The notes below the pieces were generated by a model that was given only the letters and a program-made list of their open reading frames with translations, did not search any database and had not been told where the DNA came from. The position numbers and the translations under genes are program-made. Below, one piece after another: positions 44,902 through 53,677 of a stretch of 64,000 nucleotides of DNA. How positions within the stretch are numbered: the first letter of the stretch is position 1; every line of letters begins with the position of its first letter. Origin of the DNA: Paenibacillus xylanivorans (GTDB lineage Bacteria > Bacillota > Bacilli > Paenibacillales > Paenibacillaceae). The stretch is from assembly GCF_001280595.1 (NCBI RefSeq), contig NZ_LITU01000075.1, forward strand, positions 100,930-164,929, written 5' to 3'.

Positions 44902-45963
44902 CTAACTGATCACCGCTTGCGCAGGTACCGATTCATTCTCGAATTCACCAATTCCTTGCTCATCCAGCGCTTCACGCAACAATTCGAATGAACGAATACG
45001 CTTGGCAAAATCACGTGTGGCTGTGGTGACAATCAGCTCATCCACGGCAAAATCCTGCTGGAACTGTGCCAGGGCCTGACCGACTGTTTCCTTTGTACCT
45101 CTCGTCACACTTGGCTCCAGAATCTCAATCCGATATTTCTCGTTCGATTGCTGTCCGAATTCTTCCGCCTGCTCCACGGAACCAACCGTCAATACTTTGC
45201 CATTCTCCAGATGGATCTTGACCAGCATATGTTCACTTGCAAGCCCTTCAGCCTCCTCCGCACTCTCCGCCACAATCAATGATATAGCAAGTATGGCATA
45301 GGGCTCCCGTCCATGTGAACGGTCGAATTGTTCTCGGTAAATACGTAAAGCTTCCAGAGCGACCTCCGTGTTGCTATTAATAAACAATGAAAATACATAA
45401 GGCAGTCCCAATTCCGCCGCCATGCCTGCGCTATCGACACTTGCCCCAAGTACGTATAGCTCGGCCGGGATTGCGGATACCGGTGCAGCGCTCAAACCTG
45501 CCAAAGGATGTGTTTCATCTTCATGCGATTCATTATAAATGAACTGCTTCACCTGATTAATTTTATCTTTTAGTGAAGCGGCCTCCTGAATTCCTTGCTG
45601 TAATGCCTGTGTGGAACGGGGCAATCCCCCCGGCGCACGTCCAATACCAAGATCAATTCTCCCCGGGCCAAGTGCAGAGAGCACATTGAAGTTCTCAGCC
45701 ACTTTGTAAGGACTATAGTGTTGGAGCATCACCCCGCCAGAACCAAGACGAATCCGCTCCGTATGCGCGAGCAAGTGGGAAATGAGCACTTCCGGTGAGG
45801 AGCCTGCGACATGGCCTGAATCATGATGTTCCGACACCCAGAAACGATGAAATCCAAGCTGTTCAGCCCGCTGTACCAATTCAATCGTATGCCGAAAAGC
45901 ATCAATCGGCGTCTCCCCTTCATAGATCGGGGTTTGATCCAATATGCCAACACGAATACCCAT
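44902..45963 (-). CDS. cmoO: LLM-class flavin monooxygenase (CmoO-like)
   Basis: 353 residues, single-component luciferase-like fold: GILDQTPIYEGE start, FHRFWVSEHHDSGHVAGSSPEVLISHLLA and RIRLGSGGVMLQHYSPYKVAENF, typical of the MsnO8/YtmO type. I chose the ATG at 45963 because GGAGGAG lies eight bases upstream. In B. subtilis YtmO (CmoO) acts with YtnI and YtnJ in cysteine-conjugate salvage. Its neighbours here are the LysR gene upstream and sndA downstream. Confidence 0.75.
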   Translation of the reverse strand: MGIRVGILDQTPIYEGETPIDAFRHTIELVQRAEQLGFHRFWVSEHHDSGHVAGSSPEVLISHLLAHTERIRLGSGGVMLQHYSPYKVAENFNVLSALGPGRIDLGIGRAPGGLPRSTQALQQGIQEAASLKDKINQVKQFIYNESHEDETHPLAGLSAAPVSAIPAELYVLGASVDSAGMAAELGLPYVFSLFINSNTEVALEALRIYREQFDRSHGREPYAILAISLIVAESAEEAEGLASEHMLVKIHLENGKVLTVGSVEQAEEFGQQSNEKYRIEILEPSVTRGTKETVGQALAQFQQDFAVDELIVTTATRDFAKRIRSFELLREALDEQGIGEFENESVPAQAVIS

Positions 45964-46031
45964 CACATTCTCCTCCTTCGATCATGCCGAACCTGACTTA
46001 TTAAATTCTTCCTACTTCCTTAAATGACTCT

Positions 46032-46904
46032 CTATAGCTGCCGCAGCAGCTCCCCGAAAGGCTCTGCAAAAGGCGAATGTTCTTCTTTTAACGTAACGAC
46101 GCTGATCTGCAACGATACACCTGCAACCTCGTGCACCTGAATGGGGAACAGTTCCTGCTCCCGCACTTCCTTCTGCACCGTTAACCCAGGCAGAAAAGCG
46201 ATGCCTGCCCCCTGCATAACCAGTTTCTTCGCCGTTTCCGAATGATCGACATGATATGTAATGTCCGGAGGGTGTTCCAGCGAGTCAAAGGCCCGGTGAA
46301 TGCGGAGCCAATCCAGTGAACCACATTCGAAAAAGACCAGTCGCTCATTCCGAATTGCTTCCATACTGACATGCCCACGTTCTATAAACGGATGTCCTTT
46401 GTACACGTAAAGCTGTATTGGATCTTCATAAAAAGCAACGGTACGAATCGCCGGGTGCATGACCTTGCGCACAAACGCCAGATCAATCTCTTGACTGAGC
46501 AGCTTGGCGATCAGTTGGTCTGTCGTTGCTGTGGTCAGCTTAATGCTGACCTCAGGATAAGCTTCCTTGATTTTGGGCAGAAAGTCTGGAATGACATAGT
46601 TGGATACGGATACCGTACTGCCGAGTCGCAGTGCATCGGGCGTCGTACGGCGTTGCTGGATCTTCTGTCTGCCCTTCTGAATCACTTGCAGCACCTGCTG
46701 GGCGTAGGGAAGGAACTTTCTCCCCTCTTCCGTGAGCACAATCTGTTTGCCCAGACGGTCAAACAATTTGCAGCCGAGTTCACGTTCAAGGGACTGAATA
46801 CGAGCGGTGACAGAAGGTTGGGACAAAAAGAGTACCTCGGCAGCCTTATTGAAGCTTCCGTAATGATTGATGTATACAAATGCTTCAATGTTCTCAATAT
46901 TCAT
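46032..46904 (-). CDS. LysR-family regulator (candidate sulfur regulator)
   Basis: 290 residues: N-terminal winged HTH (FNKAAEVLFLSQPSVTARIQSLE, residues 17-39), then a periplasmic-binding-protein-type effector domain. In B. subtilis YtlI is a LysR activator of the ytmI operon that encodes homologues of many genes here, so this is its likely functional counterpart. A 29-base element (46947-46975), also found upstream of the SBP gene, lies 43 bases before its ATG and may be an autoregulatory site. Confidence 0.8.
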   Translation of the reverse strand: MNIENIEAFVYINHYGSFNKAAEVLFLSQPSVTARIQSLERELGCKLFDRLGKQIVLTEEGRKFLPYAQQVLQVIQKGRQKIQQRRTTPDALRLGSTVSVSNYVIPDFLPKIKEAYPEVSIKLTTATTDQLIAKLLSQEIDLAFVRKVMHPAIRTVAFYEDPIQLYVYKGHPFIERGHVSMEAIRNERLVFFECGSLDWLRIHRAFDSLEHPPDITYHVDHSETAKKLVMQGAGIAFLPGLTVQKEVREQELFPIQVHEVAGVSLQISVVTLKEEHSPFAEPFGELLRQL

Positions 46905-46946
46905 AAGCGCCCCCCGAATCCACGTCCGCAGACGTTATCTATATCT

Positions 46947-46975
46947 ATTTATCCAATGAATTTACTTGGTTTTAT
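46947..46975 (-). promoter_or_regulatory. 29-base element upstream of the LysR gene
   Basis: Read on the minus strand it starts ATAAAACCAAGTAAA. It agrees with a segment upstream of the peptide-binding-protein gene (51195-51223) at 22 of 29 positions, counted by eye, with the same orientation and a similar distance to the start codon (43 and 63 bases). It overlaps the last codons of the FMN reductase gene. Candidate binding site of the LysR protein or another sulfur regulator. Confidence 0.5.
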
Positions 46976-47520
46976 GATATCGTAATACCATTCTTTTCCA
47001 GAGTCAATATCAATTCTTCCAGAGAACGATCCAATCGCGTAGTGATATCCGCCGAAAGTACGTATTTACCATCATCAAGTCGATCAATTCCCTGATCAAC
47101 CGCGTATACTCCGCCAAGAATATGTCTGCCGCCAAGTGCTGCCAGAACAGGCTTTAATGCATAATCGATAGCGAGCAGATGGGCGATCGAGCCGCCGATG
47201 ACCAATGGAAGAGACAGCTTACCCCGCAGACCTTCCTGGGGAATCAGATCCAGGAACAGCTTCAGCACGCCTGAGTACGATGCTTTGTATACCGGGGTCG
47301 CCACGATGACTGCATCTGCGGCTTCAACAACAGCGAGTGCATCACGAATGAATGAGCTATCAAACTTGGCCTGCACCAGATCTTCCGCTGGCAGGTCGGC
47401 CACATGAATCACCTCAACGGTAATGCCTGCCTCTCTTAATTTATTACTGCTGTAATCCGTAAGGCCTGTCAAACGTGAACGTTTCGAAGGCGCTCCGGCA
47501 ATAATAACGACATGTGACAT
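46972..47520 (-). CDS. NADPH-dependent FMN reductase
   Basis: 182 residues, flavodoxin-like fold: VVIIAGAPSKRSRLTGL phosphate loop, DAVIVATPVYKASYSGVLKLFLD, and LPLVIGGSIAHLLAIDYALKP, matching SsuE-type reductases. It can supply reduced FMN to the two luciferase-like monooxygenases in this cluster. GGAGG lies upstream of two adjacent ATGs (47523 and 47520); the second has the better spacing. Confidence 0.8.
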   Translation of the reverse strand: MSHVVIIAGAPSKRSRLTGLTDYSSNKLREAGITVEVIHVADLPAEDLVQAKFDSSFIRDALAVVEAADAVIVATPVYKASYSGVLKLFLDLIPQEGLRGKLSLPLVIGGSIAHLLAIDYALKPVLAALGGRHILGGVYAVDQGIDRLDDGKYVLSADITTRLDRSLEELILTLEKNGITIS

Positions 47521-47544
47521 CATGATTCCTCCTTGGAATAGCGG

Positions 47545-48462
47545 TCAAGCCGCTCCTTTTACTTTGGGGTCCAACCGATCCCGAATATCGTCTCCAATCA
47601 GATTAACCGCCAGCACAAACATGGTAATTGCGAGTCCCGGGAAAGTACATATCCACCAGGCCACTGTCAGATAACCTCTTCCTTGGGAGAGCAACGCACC
47701 CCAATCCGGAATTTCCTTCAACACGCCAAGTCCCAGAAAGCTTAGCCCGGAGCCTGTCAGAATAGAGGTACCTACGCCGAGCGTCGCCATAACCAGCAAT
47801 GGTGACAACGAATGAGGCAGTACATGTTTCCAGAAAATACGGGCATTGGAGCCCCCTAGTGAACGTGTAGCTGTAATAAAAGGCAAACCTTTAACTGACA
47901 TGACCTGCCCACGCATCACCCGTGCATACCCCGGAATGGAGGATACCGCAACAGCCAGTGCAATGTTAAGCAGTCCAGGTCCCAGTGCTGCAGCAACGGA
48001 CAATGCTAGTAACACCCCTGGAACAGCCATCAGAATATCCACGGCCCGCATGGTAATGGTGTCCAAAACTCCTCCTGCATAGCCGGCAATAATGCCAAGA
48101 GCACTGCCCACAATACCACCCACCAGCACCGAGGCAAATCCAATAAGCAATGAATCCCTGCTGCCATGCACAACCACACTGAAGATATCCCTGCCAAAAT
48201 AATCGGTCCCAAACAGGTGCGCAGCAGAGGGAGCCTGCAGGATAGCATCCGTCATCATCTGAGTAGGATCATAGGGGGCAATCCAGCCCGGCACAATCGC
48301 ACAAGTGACGGTAAATACCACAACCAGCAACGCTGCATAAAAGAATAAACGGGATACCGCGAATGAGACGCGGTGACGCAGGGGACGGCGACTCCACAGG
48401 CGTAAACGCCCTGTTCTGCCGGTCCAACCTTTTTTGTCACCCACCAATGGTTTCATGCTCAT
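47545..48462 (-). CDS. Dipeptide-type ABC permease (DppC-like)
   Basis: 305 residues. N-terminal basic segment, then helices, the GTDYFGRDIFSVVVHGSRDSL loop and an EAA region ARVMRGQVMSVKGLPFITATRSLGGS. Family of OppC/DppC/NikC. GGAGGAG upstream of the ATG at 48462. It pairs with the DppB-like permease and the binding protein next door. No ATPase gene follows; the next gene is the FMN reductase. Confidence 0.85.
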   Translation of the reverse strand: MSMKPLVGDKKGWTGRTGRLRLWSRRPLRHRVSFAVSRLFFYAALLVVVFTVTCAIVPGWIAPYDPTQMMTDAILQAPSAAHLFGTDYFGRDIFSVVVHGSRDSLLIGFASVLVGGIVGSALGIIAGYAGGVLDTITMRAVDILMAVPGVLLALSVAAALGPGLLNIALAVAVSSIPGYARVMRGQVMSVKGLPFITATRSLGGSNARIFWKHVLPHSLSPLLVMATLGVGTSILTGSGLSFLGLGVLKEIPDWGALLSQGRGYLTVAWWICTFPGLAITMFVLAVNLIGDDIRDRLDPKVKGAA

Positions 48463-48516
48463 AAGACTCCTCCTTCCTCACTCGCGTCCAAATGTTTCAG
48501 ACTGTTCCATCCGCCA

Positions 48517-49449
48517 TCACGTTCGGACTGCACGCCTAACTCTGGGATCAATGTACGCATAAGAGATATCCACCAGTAAATTCAACACGACATAGATCAT
48601 CGCTGTGAAAAAAACTACGCCCTGCACGACAGGCAGGTCTTTGGCCATCAACGCATCCGCGATGATTCTGCCGATACCCTGTCTGGAAAAGACCGTTTCC
48701 ACCACGACGGTTCCGGCAAGCAGATCACCAATCAACATGCCGATGACCGTTACCGCAGGAATCAGCGCATTACGCAGCGCATGACCGTACATAATGGTTC
48801 GCTGTGAAAGACCTTTTGCTCGCAATGCTACGATAAACGGTTCATTCACCACTTCCAGCATGCTGTTACGCACCATACGTACGATGAAACCCGCACCGAC
48901 GAGGCCCAGTGTTGCAGCAGGCAGCACCAATGAACGGAATCCGTCGGAACCCATCGCCGGGAACCAGCCGAGCTGGACCGAGAACAACAGGATCAGCAGA
49001 ATGCCGGTCCAGAAGGTCGGCATCGAGATGCCAAACAATCCAACGAGGCGGGCGATGAAATCAATCACGCCATTACGATGAATGGCAGACAGTACGCCGA
49101 GCGTAATGCCGATGGTTATCGCTATGATCGAGCTTAGCGCGGTCAGCGCCAGTGTGGCAGGGAAATGCTCCAGTATTTTGGGCAGAACCGGGTCGGAATT
49201 GATCATTGATTTGCCGAAATCACCGCGCAGCATGTCACCGAAATAGTTGGCGAACTGGATGTAAAACGGCTGATCCAGACCAAGCTGAACCCGCAGGTTC
49301 TGAATCATCTCGGGTGTTGCCGATGACGGGTCCAGCATGAGCAGGACTGGATCACCCGGCAGAAGATACATGATGCAGTACACCAGCACCGAAGCTCCGA
49401 AAATAACCAGAAGCGATGTAGCAAGTCTTGTCAGTATCGTTTGAACCAT
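48517..49449 (-). CDS. Dipeptide-type ABC permease (DppB-like)
   Basis: 310 residues, N-terminal IFGASVLVYCIMYLLPGDPV helix, an EAA region EPFIVALRAKGLSQRTIMYGHALRNAL, and C-terminal helices. OppB/DppB/NikB family. GGAGA lies upstream of the ATG at 49449. It lies 42 bases after the binding-protein gene. Confidence 0.85.
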   Translation of the reverse strand: MVQTILTRLATSLLVIFGASVLVYCIMYLLPGDPVLLMLDPSSATPEMIQNLRVQLGLDQPFYIQFANYFGDMLRGDFGKSMINSDPVLPKILEHFPATLALTALSSIIAITIGITLGVLSAIHRNGVIDFIARLVGLFGISMPTFWTGILLILLFSVQLGWFPAMGSDGFRSLVLPAATLGLVGAGFIVRMVRNSMLEVVNEPFIVALRAKGLSQRTIMYGHALRNALIPAVTVIGMLIGDLLAGTVVVETVFSRQGIGRIIADALMAKDLPVVQGVVFFTAMIYVVLNLLVDISYAYIDPRVRRAVRT

Positions 49450-49491
49450 ACCGGGTCGTCTCCTTCCTGTTTACATCATTGACGGTACGTT

Positions 49492-51132
49492 TTATGGCTG
49501 AATCCGGACATCGTTAAAGAGCGGATATCCGAGTGAATCAAACTTGATGCCCTGCACCGATTTGGATGCAGCCACCGTATAAGGGAACACATAGATCGGC
49601 AGAATTACAGCCTGATCGATCAGATACTGCTGAATCTGATTATAGATATCCACCCGTTTATCGGGATCAGTCTCCACCGCTCCTTGTTCCAGCAGCTTAT
49701 CGATCTTCGGATCAGATAAGCCGGAAAGCGTCGGACGTTCACCTTCTGCACTCGTATGATAGAAAGCATAGAGTGCATTCGGATCAGAGTTGACCTGGCT
49801 GTTGCCGTAGAGATCATAATCCCAGTTCTGATAGACGACCGTAGCAATATCCTTCGTAATTTCAACTTCAACAGCTATACCCACCTGCTTGAGCTGCTGC
49901 TGAATAATCGCAGCAATGTCGTTACGCTTCTCCCGGTTCGGCGAACCGTCCACATAATGCAGGGTCAGCTTCTTACCGTCTTTTTCACGAATGCCATCTG
50001 CTCCCTTGACCCAGCCTTGCTCATCAAGCAGCTGATTGGCCTTGTTAATATCCGGTTGGATACTTCCTTCCAGGGAGGCATCGTAACCGAGAATTCCTGG
50101 AGACAGTGCAGACCACGCTCGTTCGTAATTGCCCAGATAAAGTGTCTTCACGATGGATTCCACATCAACCGCAGATTGCACCGCCTGCCTGACTTTCACA
50201 TCATCCCAAGGCGCTTTGCGTAGATTGAAAAAGAGGGTATACGGCAAGCCAACGGTATTGGCCTGCAGCAATTGCTGGTTCGGATCGTTCTTCAATGCAG
50301 CAATATTTTGCGGCGGAACGGTCTCGGCGGCGAGTACCTGCTTACTCTGTACACTGCCGATGCGCGTTGCTTCTTCCGGTACAATTTTGAACGTAATCGT
50401 ATCCAAATGAGGGGCACCTTCATTTTCAACGGTTTCTGGAGCCCAGTTGTAATCCTTGTTCTTGGCGACAACGATATCCGCATTTTCATCCCATTTCACG
50501 AAGGTATACGGACCAGTCCCTACCGGATTTTTGCCCAGTTGGTCACCGTATTTCTTGGCAGCTGTAGGAGACACAATCCCTAGCAGGGCCTGACTCAAGT
50601 TGCCGAGAAAGGCTTGCGAAGGCTGTTCCAGATTCACCTTGATGGTGTATTCATCAATGACCTCCGAGGAGCTATAAGGTCTAATCAGGGCAAGGGAATT
50701 GGCGGCTTTGGTGGCCGGATCGATCACCCGATCCAGATTGAACTTCACGGCTTCCGCGTTAAATGGTGTACCATCATGGAACTTCACATCTTCACGCAGC
50801 TTGAACGTATAACTTTTGCCATCCTCCGATACACTCCACTCCTTGGCGAGCCAAGGTTTGATGGAACCATCCGGTAGCTGTACCACCAGATTGTCATAGA
50901 TCGTTCGGATCGCACGTACGGTTACGGCAAGGCCACTTCGATGTGGGTCCAGTGTATCCGGCGATGTGGCGAGTGCGTAGGTTAGATTTCCACCTTCTGC
51001 TTGCCCCACCTGCTCCCCACCGGAAGCCTGGACTGCACTGTTGGAGTTACCTGCCGCGCCGCAACCGGATAATACCAGCAACAATACTGCCGCCAATGCC
51101 ATATATTTCATCCATGAGATAGACCTGTTCAT
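49492..51132 (-). CDS. Dipeptide-type binding lipoprotein
   Basis: 546 residues, family 5. Lipobox LVLSGCG; DTLDPHRSGLAVTVRAIRTIYDNLV; FHDGTPFNAEAVKFNLDR, and a C-terminal lobe of the usual length. In a sulfur cluster it may bind a cysteine conjugate or small peptide (as in YtmI/Ssu-like settings), but the ligand is not visible in the sequence. GGGGGAAG lies five to ten bases before the ATG. A 29-base element shared with the LysR gene lies 63 bases upstream. Confidence 0.8.
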   Translation of the reverse strand: MNRSISWMKYMALAAVLLLVLSGCGAAGNSNSAVQASGGEQVGQAEGGNLTYALATSPDTLDPHRSGLAVTVRAIRTIYDNLVVQLPDGSIKPWLAKEWSVSEDGKSYTFKLREDVKFHDGTPFNAEAVKFNLDRVIDPATKAANSLALIRPYSSSEVIDEYTIKVNLEQPSQAFLGNLSQALLGIVSPTAAKKYGDQLGKNPVGTGPYTFVKWDENADIVVAKNKDYNWAPETVENEGAPHLDTITFKIVPEEATRIGSVQSKQVLAAETVPPQNIAALKNDPNQQLLQANTVGLPYTLFFNLRKAPWDDVKVRQAVQSAVDVESIVKTLYLGNYERAWSALSPGILGYDASLEGSIQPDINKANQLLDEQGWVKGADGIREKDGKKLTLHYVDGSPNREKRNDIAAIIQQQLKQVGIAVEVEITKDIATVVYQNWDYDLYGNSQVNSDPNALYAFYHTSAEGERPTLSGLSDPKIDKLLEQGAVETDPDKRVDIYNQIQQYLIDQAVILPIYVFPYTVAASKSVQGIKFDSLGYPLFNDVRIQP

Positions 51133-51162
51133 ATAGCTTCCCCCTCTGTGTATACAGGTGTC

Positions 51163-51190
51163 ATTGATTCATTGATTCATTGATTCATTC
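51163..51190. repeat. Tandem 8-base repeat (ATTGATTC)
   Basis: Three and a half copies of attgattc in the leader of the binding-protein gene, 30-60 bases before its ATG. A short microsatellite of this kind can vary in copy number by slippage and so alter spacing in the 5' region. No functional evidence. Confidence 0.7.
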
Positions 51191-51194
51191 AACA

Positions 51195-51223
51195 ATATAA
51201 CCTATATGTTAACTTGGTTTTAT
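51195..51223 (-). promoter_or_regulatory. 29-base element upstream of the binding-protein gene
   Basis: Minus-strand sequence starting ATAAAACCAAGTTAA, matching the element before the LysR gene at 22 of 29 positions. Located 63 bases before the ATG at 51132 and next to the tandem repeat. Probable regulator site. Confidence 0.5.
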
Positions 51224-51316
51224 AGCATCATTCGGCACCTTCAGCATATGCAATCCGAATATTTCATCCGGACGCCTCATTCTTAGACCGCTGCCGATTT
51301 CCTGCTTTCCATTTTC

Positions 51317-52657
51317 TTATGCCTCGGTTCCGACTTGCTCCCGGGCAGCCGTGTAACGATTCACCGGAATTTGCACGCCGAGATTACCACGCAATGTGTC
51401 ATGCTCGTATTCGGTGCGATAGATGCCGCGCTCTTGCAGAATTGGAACAACCAGCTCCACGAAATCGGACAACCCACTTGGCAGTTCGGAATGAATAATG
51501 AATCCGTCAGCCGCTTCCGCTTCAAACCATTTTTGGATCTGGTCAGCCACTTGCTCCGGTGTTCCGAGGAATTTGCTCTTAGGTGTTGCTGCTCGCAGGG
51601 CCACTTCCCGCAGCGTCAATCCCTGTTCTTTGGCATCCCGCTTGATTTTGTCCGTACCACTGCGGAAGCTGTTGCTGCCAATGCCATTCAACTCAGGGAA
51701 TGGTTCATCCAACGGATATTGGGAGAAGTCATGATGTTCGAAGAAACGTCCCAGATAGTCCAGCGCTTTATCGATGGTGACCAGGCTGGCAATCTCCTGA
51801 TATTTCTGTTCCGCTTCCTCTTCTGTCCGTCCAATGATCGGATTGATCCCTGGCAAAATGACAATATCCTGTGTGGAACGTCCATAGGTTGTTGCGCGGG
51901 TTTTGACATCCTTATAGAAGGCCTGTGCATCCTCAATTGAATCATGCCCCGTGAAGACAGCATCCGCTTCTTTGGCAGCAAGGGTCTTGCCATCTTCCGA
52001 AGAACCTGCCTGGAAAATGACCGGCTGCCCCTGCTGTGAACGTGCAATGTTAAGTGGGCCCTGCACGGAGAAGAACTCTCCTTCGTGATTGAGTGTGTGC
52101 AGCTTGGATGGATCGAAGAAAACGCCGCTTTCTTTGTCTCTTACAAAGGCATCGTCTTCCCACGAATCCCACAAGCCCTTGGTCACTTGCAAATATTCCG
52201 TTGCAATCCGATAACGTTCCGGGTGAGTAGGATGGTTGCTTTTACTGTAGTTTTTGGCTGAACCTTCAAGCGGGGATGTAACCACGTTCCAACCAGCACG
52301 GCCATTACTGATCAGATCAAGGGAACCGAACTGTCGGGCAACCGTGAATGGATCACTATAGGAAGTCGAAAGTGTTCCAACCAGACCGATCCGTGATGTA
52401 ATGGCGGCCAGGGCGGACAACAAGCTGATGGGCTCAAATCGATTCAAGAAGTGAGGTATGGATTTCTCGGTAATATATAGACCGTCAGCGATAAAAACGA
52501 GATCGAATTTGCCTTCTTCTGCTTTCAACGTCTGGCGTTTGTAAAATTCGAAATTCACACTGGCATCCGATTGAATCTCCGGGTGTCTCCAAGTCGTCAT
52601 GCTGCCTCCCACACCGTGGACAATCGCTCCAAATTTCAAACTGCGCTGAGTCGTCAT
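51317..52657 (-). CDS. cmoJ: NtaA/SnaA/DszA-type FMN-dependent monooxygenase (CmoJ-like)
   Basis: 446 residues. FGAIVHGVGGSMTTWRHPEI start, FDLVFIADGLYI, LVGTLSTSYSDPFTVARQFGSLD, NGRAGWNVVTSPLEGSAKNY and GSSEDGKTLAAKEADAVFTG are typical of the two-component luciferase-like family that oxidises C-S or C-N compounds. In B. subtilis YtnJ (CmoJ) has this plan. I chose the ATG at 52657 (spacing seven from AAGGCGG); an ATG two codons upstream is also possible. Downstream of the redoxin gene, upstream of the binding protein. Confidence 0.8.
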   Translation of the reverse strand: MTTQRSLKFGAIVHGVGGSMTTWRHPEIQSDASVNFEFYKRQTLKAEEGKFDLVFIADGLYITEKSIPHFLNRFEPISLLSALAAITSRIGLVGTLSTSYSDPFTVARQFGSLDLISNGRAGWNVVTSPLEGSAKNYSKSNHPTHPERYRIATEYLQVTKGLWDSWEDDAFVRDKESGVFFDPSKLHTLNHEGEFFSVQGPLNIARSQQGQPVIFQAGSSEDGKTLAAKEADAVFTGHDSIEDAQAFYKDVKTRATTYGRSTQDIVILPGINPIIGRTEEEAEQKYQEIASLVTIDKALDYLGRFFEHHDFSQYPLDEPFPELNGIGSNSFRSGTDKIKRDAKEQGLTLREVALRAATPKSKFLGTPEQVADQIQKWFEAEAADGFIIHSELPSGLSDFVELVVPILQERGIYRTEYEHDTLRGNLGVQIPVNRYTAAREQVGTEA

Positions 52658-52823
52658 AACCATTCCGCCTTCCTTGGATTAGGATATATCAAGAATTTTC
52701 TTAAGTCCGATCTGCTATGGATTACGAATGAGGAAATTTAAAATTAACTATTCCTATGAGTTTGGTCAGCTTTAATTCCACAAATCTTATCACTGCCCCG
52801 CACATCGGTCAACAGCGTTACTT

Positions 52824-52838
52824 ATAGAACTTTTCTAT
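52824..52838. promoter_or_regulatory. LysR-type inverted repeat upstream of the cmoJ-like gene
   Basis: atagaacttttctat is a perfect inverted repeat with T-N11-A spacing, 167 bases before the cmoJ-like start. The extended 17-base block occurs with one difference upstream of the tcy-like operon at nearly the same distance from its start (173 bases). I see nothing else clear in the 300-base gap 52658-52966. Confidence 0.6.
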
Positions 52839-52966
52839 ATAAGGATTGGATATCTGAATAAGGGGATAGATGATGGCTTAAAAGTCCCGACTGCTGCAAA
52901 CTGAAATGACAGCCTTCAGCAGCCAGCAGCCGGAAACTGCTTTATCAAGAGATCCGCCACGTCCGG

Positions 52967-53242
52967 TCAGACTGCTGCTTCATCGAGCTGGGCAAGAAGT
53001 TCCGCCAGTTTCTCCAGATCGGGCTCCAGTAATGCTTCATACTTGCCGTCTCCACCCACTTCAATGACGGGTACATGTCGAATGCCATATTTGGCTTCAA
53101 GCACGTCCCTCAGGACATCGTTGCCTTGCACTTCGATGTTCTCAAAAGGCTGGTTGCGGGCTGTGAGAAATGCCTTGACCTCCCCGCAGAAATGACAGCC
53201 TGTTTTGCTCCAAAGCACTACTTTTTTCGATGTAGAAGACAT
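52967..53242 (-). CDS. cmoI: Glutaredoxin-like redoxin (CmoI-like)
   Basis: 91 residues from the ATG at 53242 (AGGAGG eight bases upstream). Thioredoxin fold with a TGCHFC (CXXC) active site at residues 14-19 and a cis-Pro in HVPVIEV. Resembles B. subtilis YtnI, which lies with the same monooxygenases. Likely electron donor or disulfide reductant in cysteine-conjugate metabolism. Confidence 0.75.
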   Translation of the reverse strand: MSSTSKKVVLWSKTGCHFCGEVKAFLTARNQPFENIEVQGNDVLRDVLEAKYGIRHVPVIEVGGDGKYEALLEPDLEKLAELLAQLDEAAV

Positions 53243-53677
53243 CGGCATACCTCCTGATTGATTCATTGTCAGATCAGGGATGGCTCACCACCCAGACCAT
53301 TAATTCCTATCTGTTAAATAAGAATTATGGCTATAAATGTACTCCTCACCACTTCAAGCGTCAATGGATCTGCCAATAGAATAAACCTATAAGAGGATAG
53401 AAAGATTAAATTTTAATTTTGAAAAGAGCTCTGCAAGAGCTCCTTTAATCCTTGAACGTGTCGGTAATCATGTTAAAGACTTGTTTGGAAGTGGCACTTG
53501 GAGTTTATTAAACTGCTCGTGTAAAAGTAATTCGCTAATCACCCTATATCGTTACATTTCATAAACGTGATATATGTAAAGTTCGGATGCGGAAAGATGT
53601 ATAGCGTTATGATACGCTGTACATCACAATCCGCATCATGCTGTCGTGCCAATATACAAGGCAGCCGAACCCCGTCA
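53243..53677. other. Intergenic region between redoxin gene and island B
   Basis: 435 bases, AT-rich, no convincing gene. It contains three inverted repeats: a gagctc pair at 53423-53445, a tatatc/gatata repeat at 53545-53574 and the strong hairpin listed separately. I find no good sigma-A promoter. Confidence 0.6.
53586..53637. terminator. Two-part hairpin after the last gene of island B
   Basis: Outer arms gatgcgg and ccgcatc enclose an inner stem of about 12 pairs (gatgtatagcgt with atacgctgtacatc) and a short loop. No long T run follows on the minus strand, so it may be a weak terminator or an mRNA-stabilising structure 40 bases past the GT2 stop. Confidence 0.5.
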
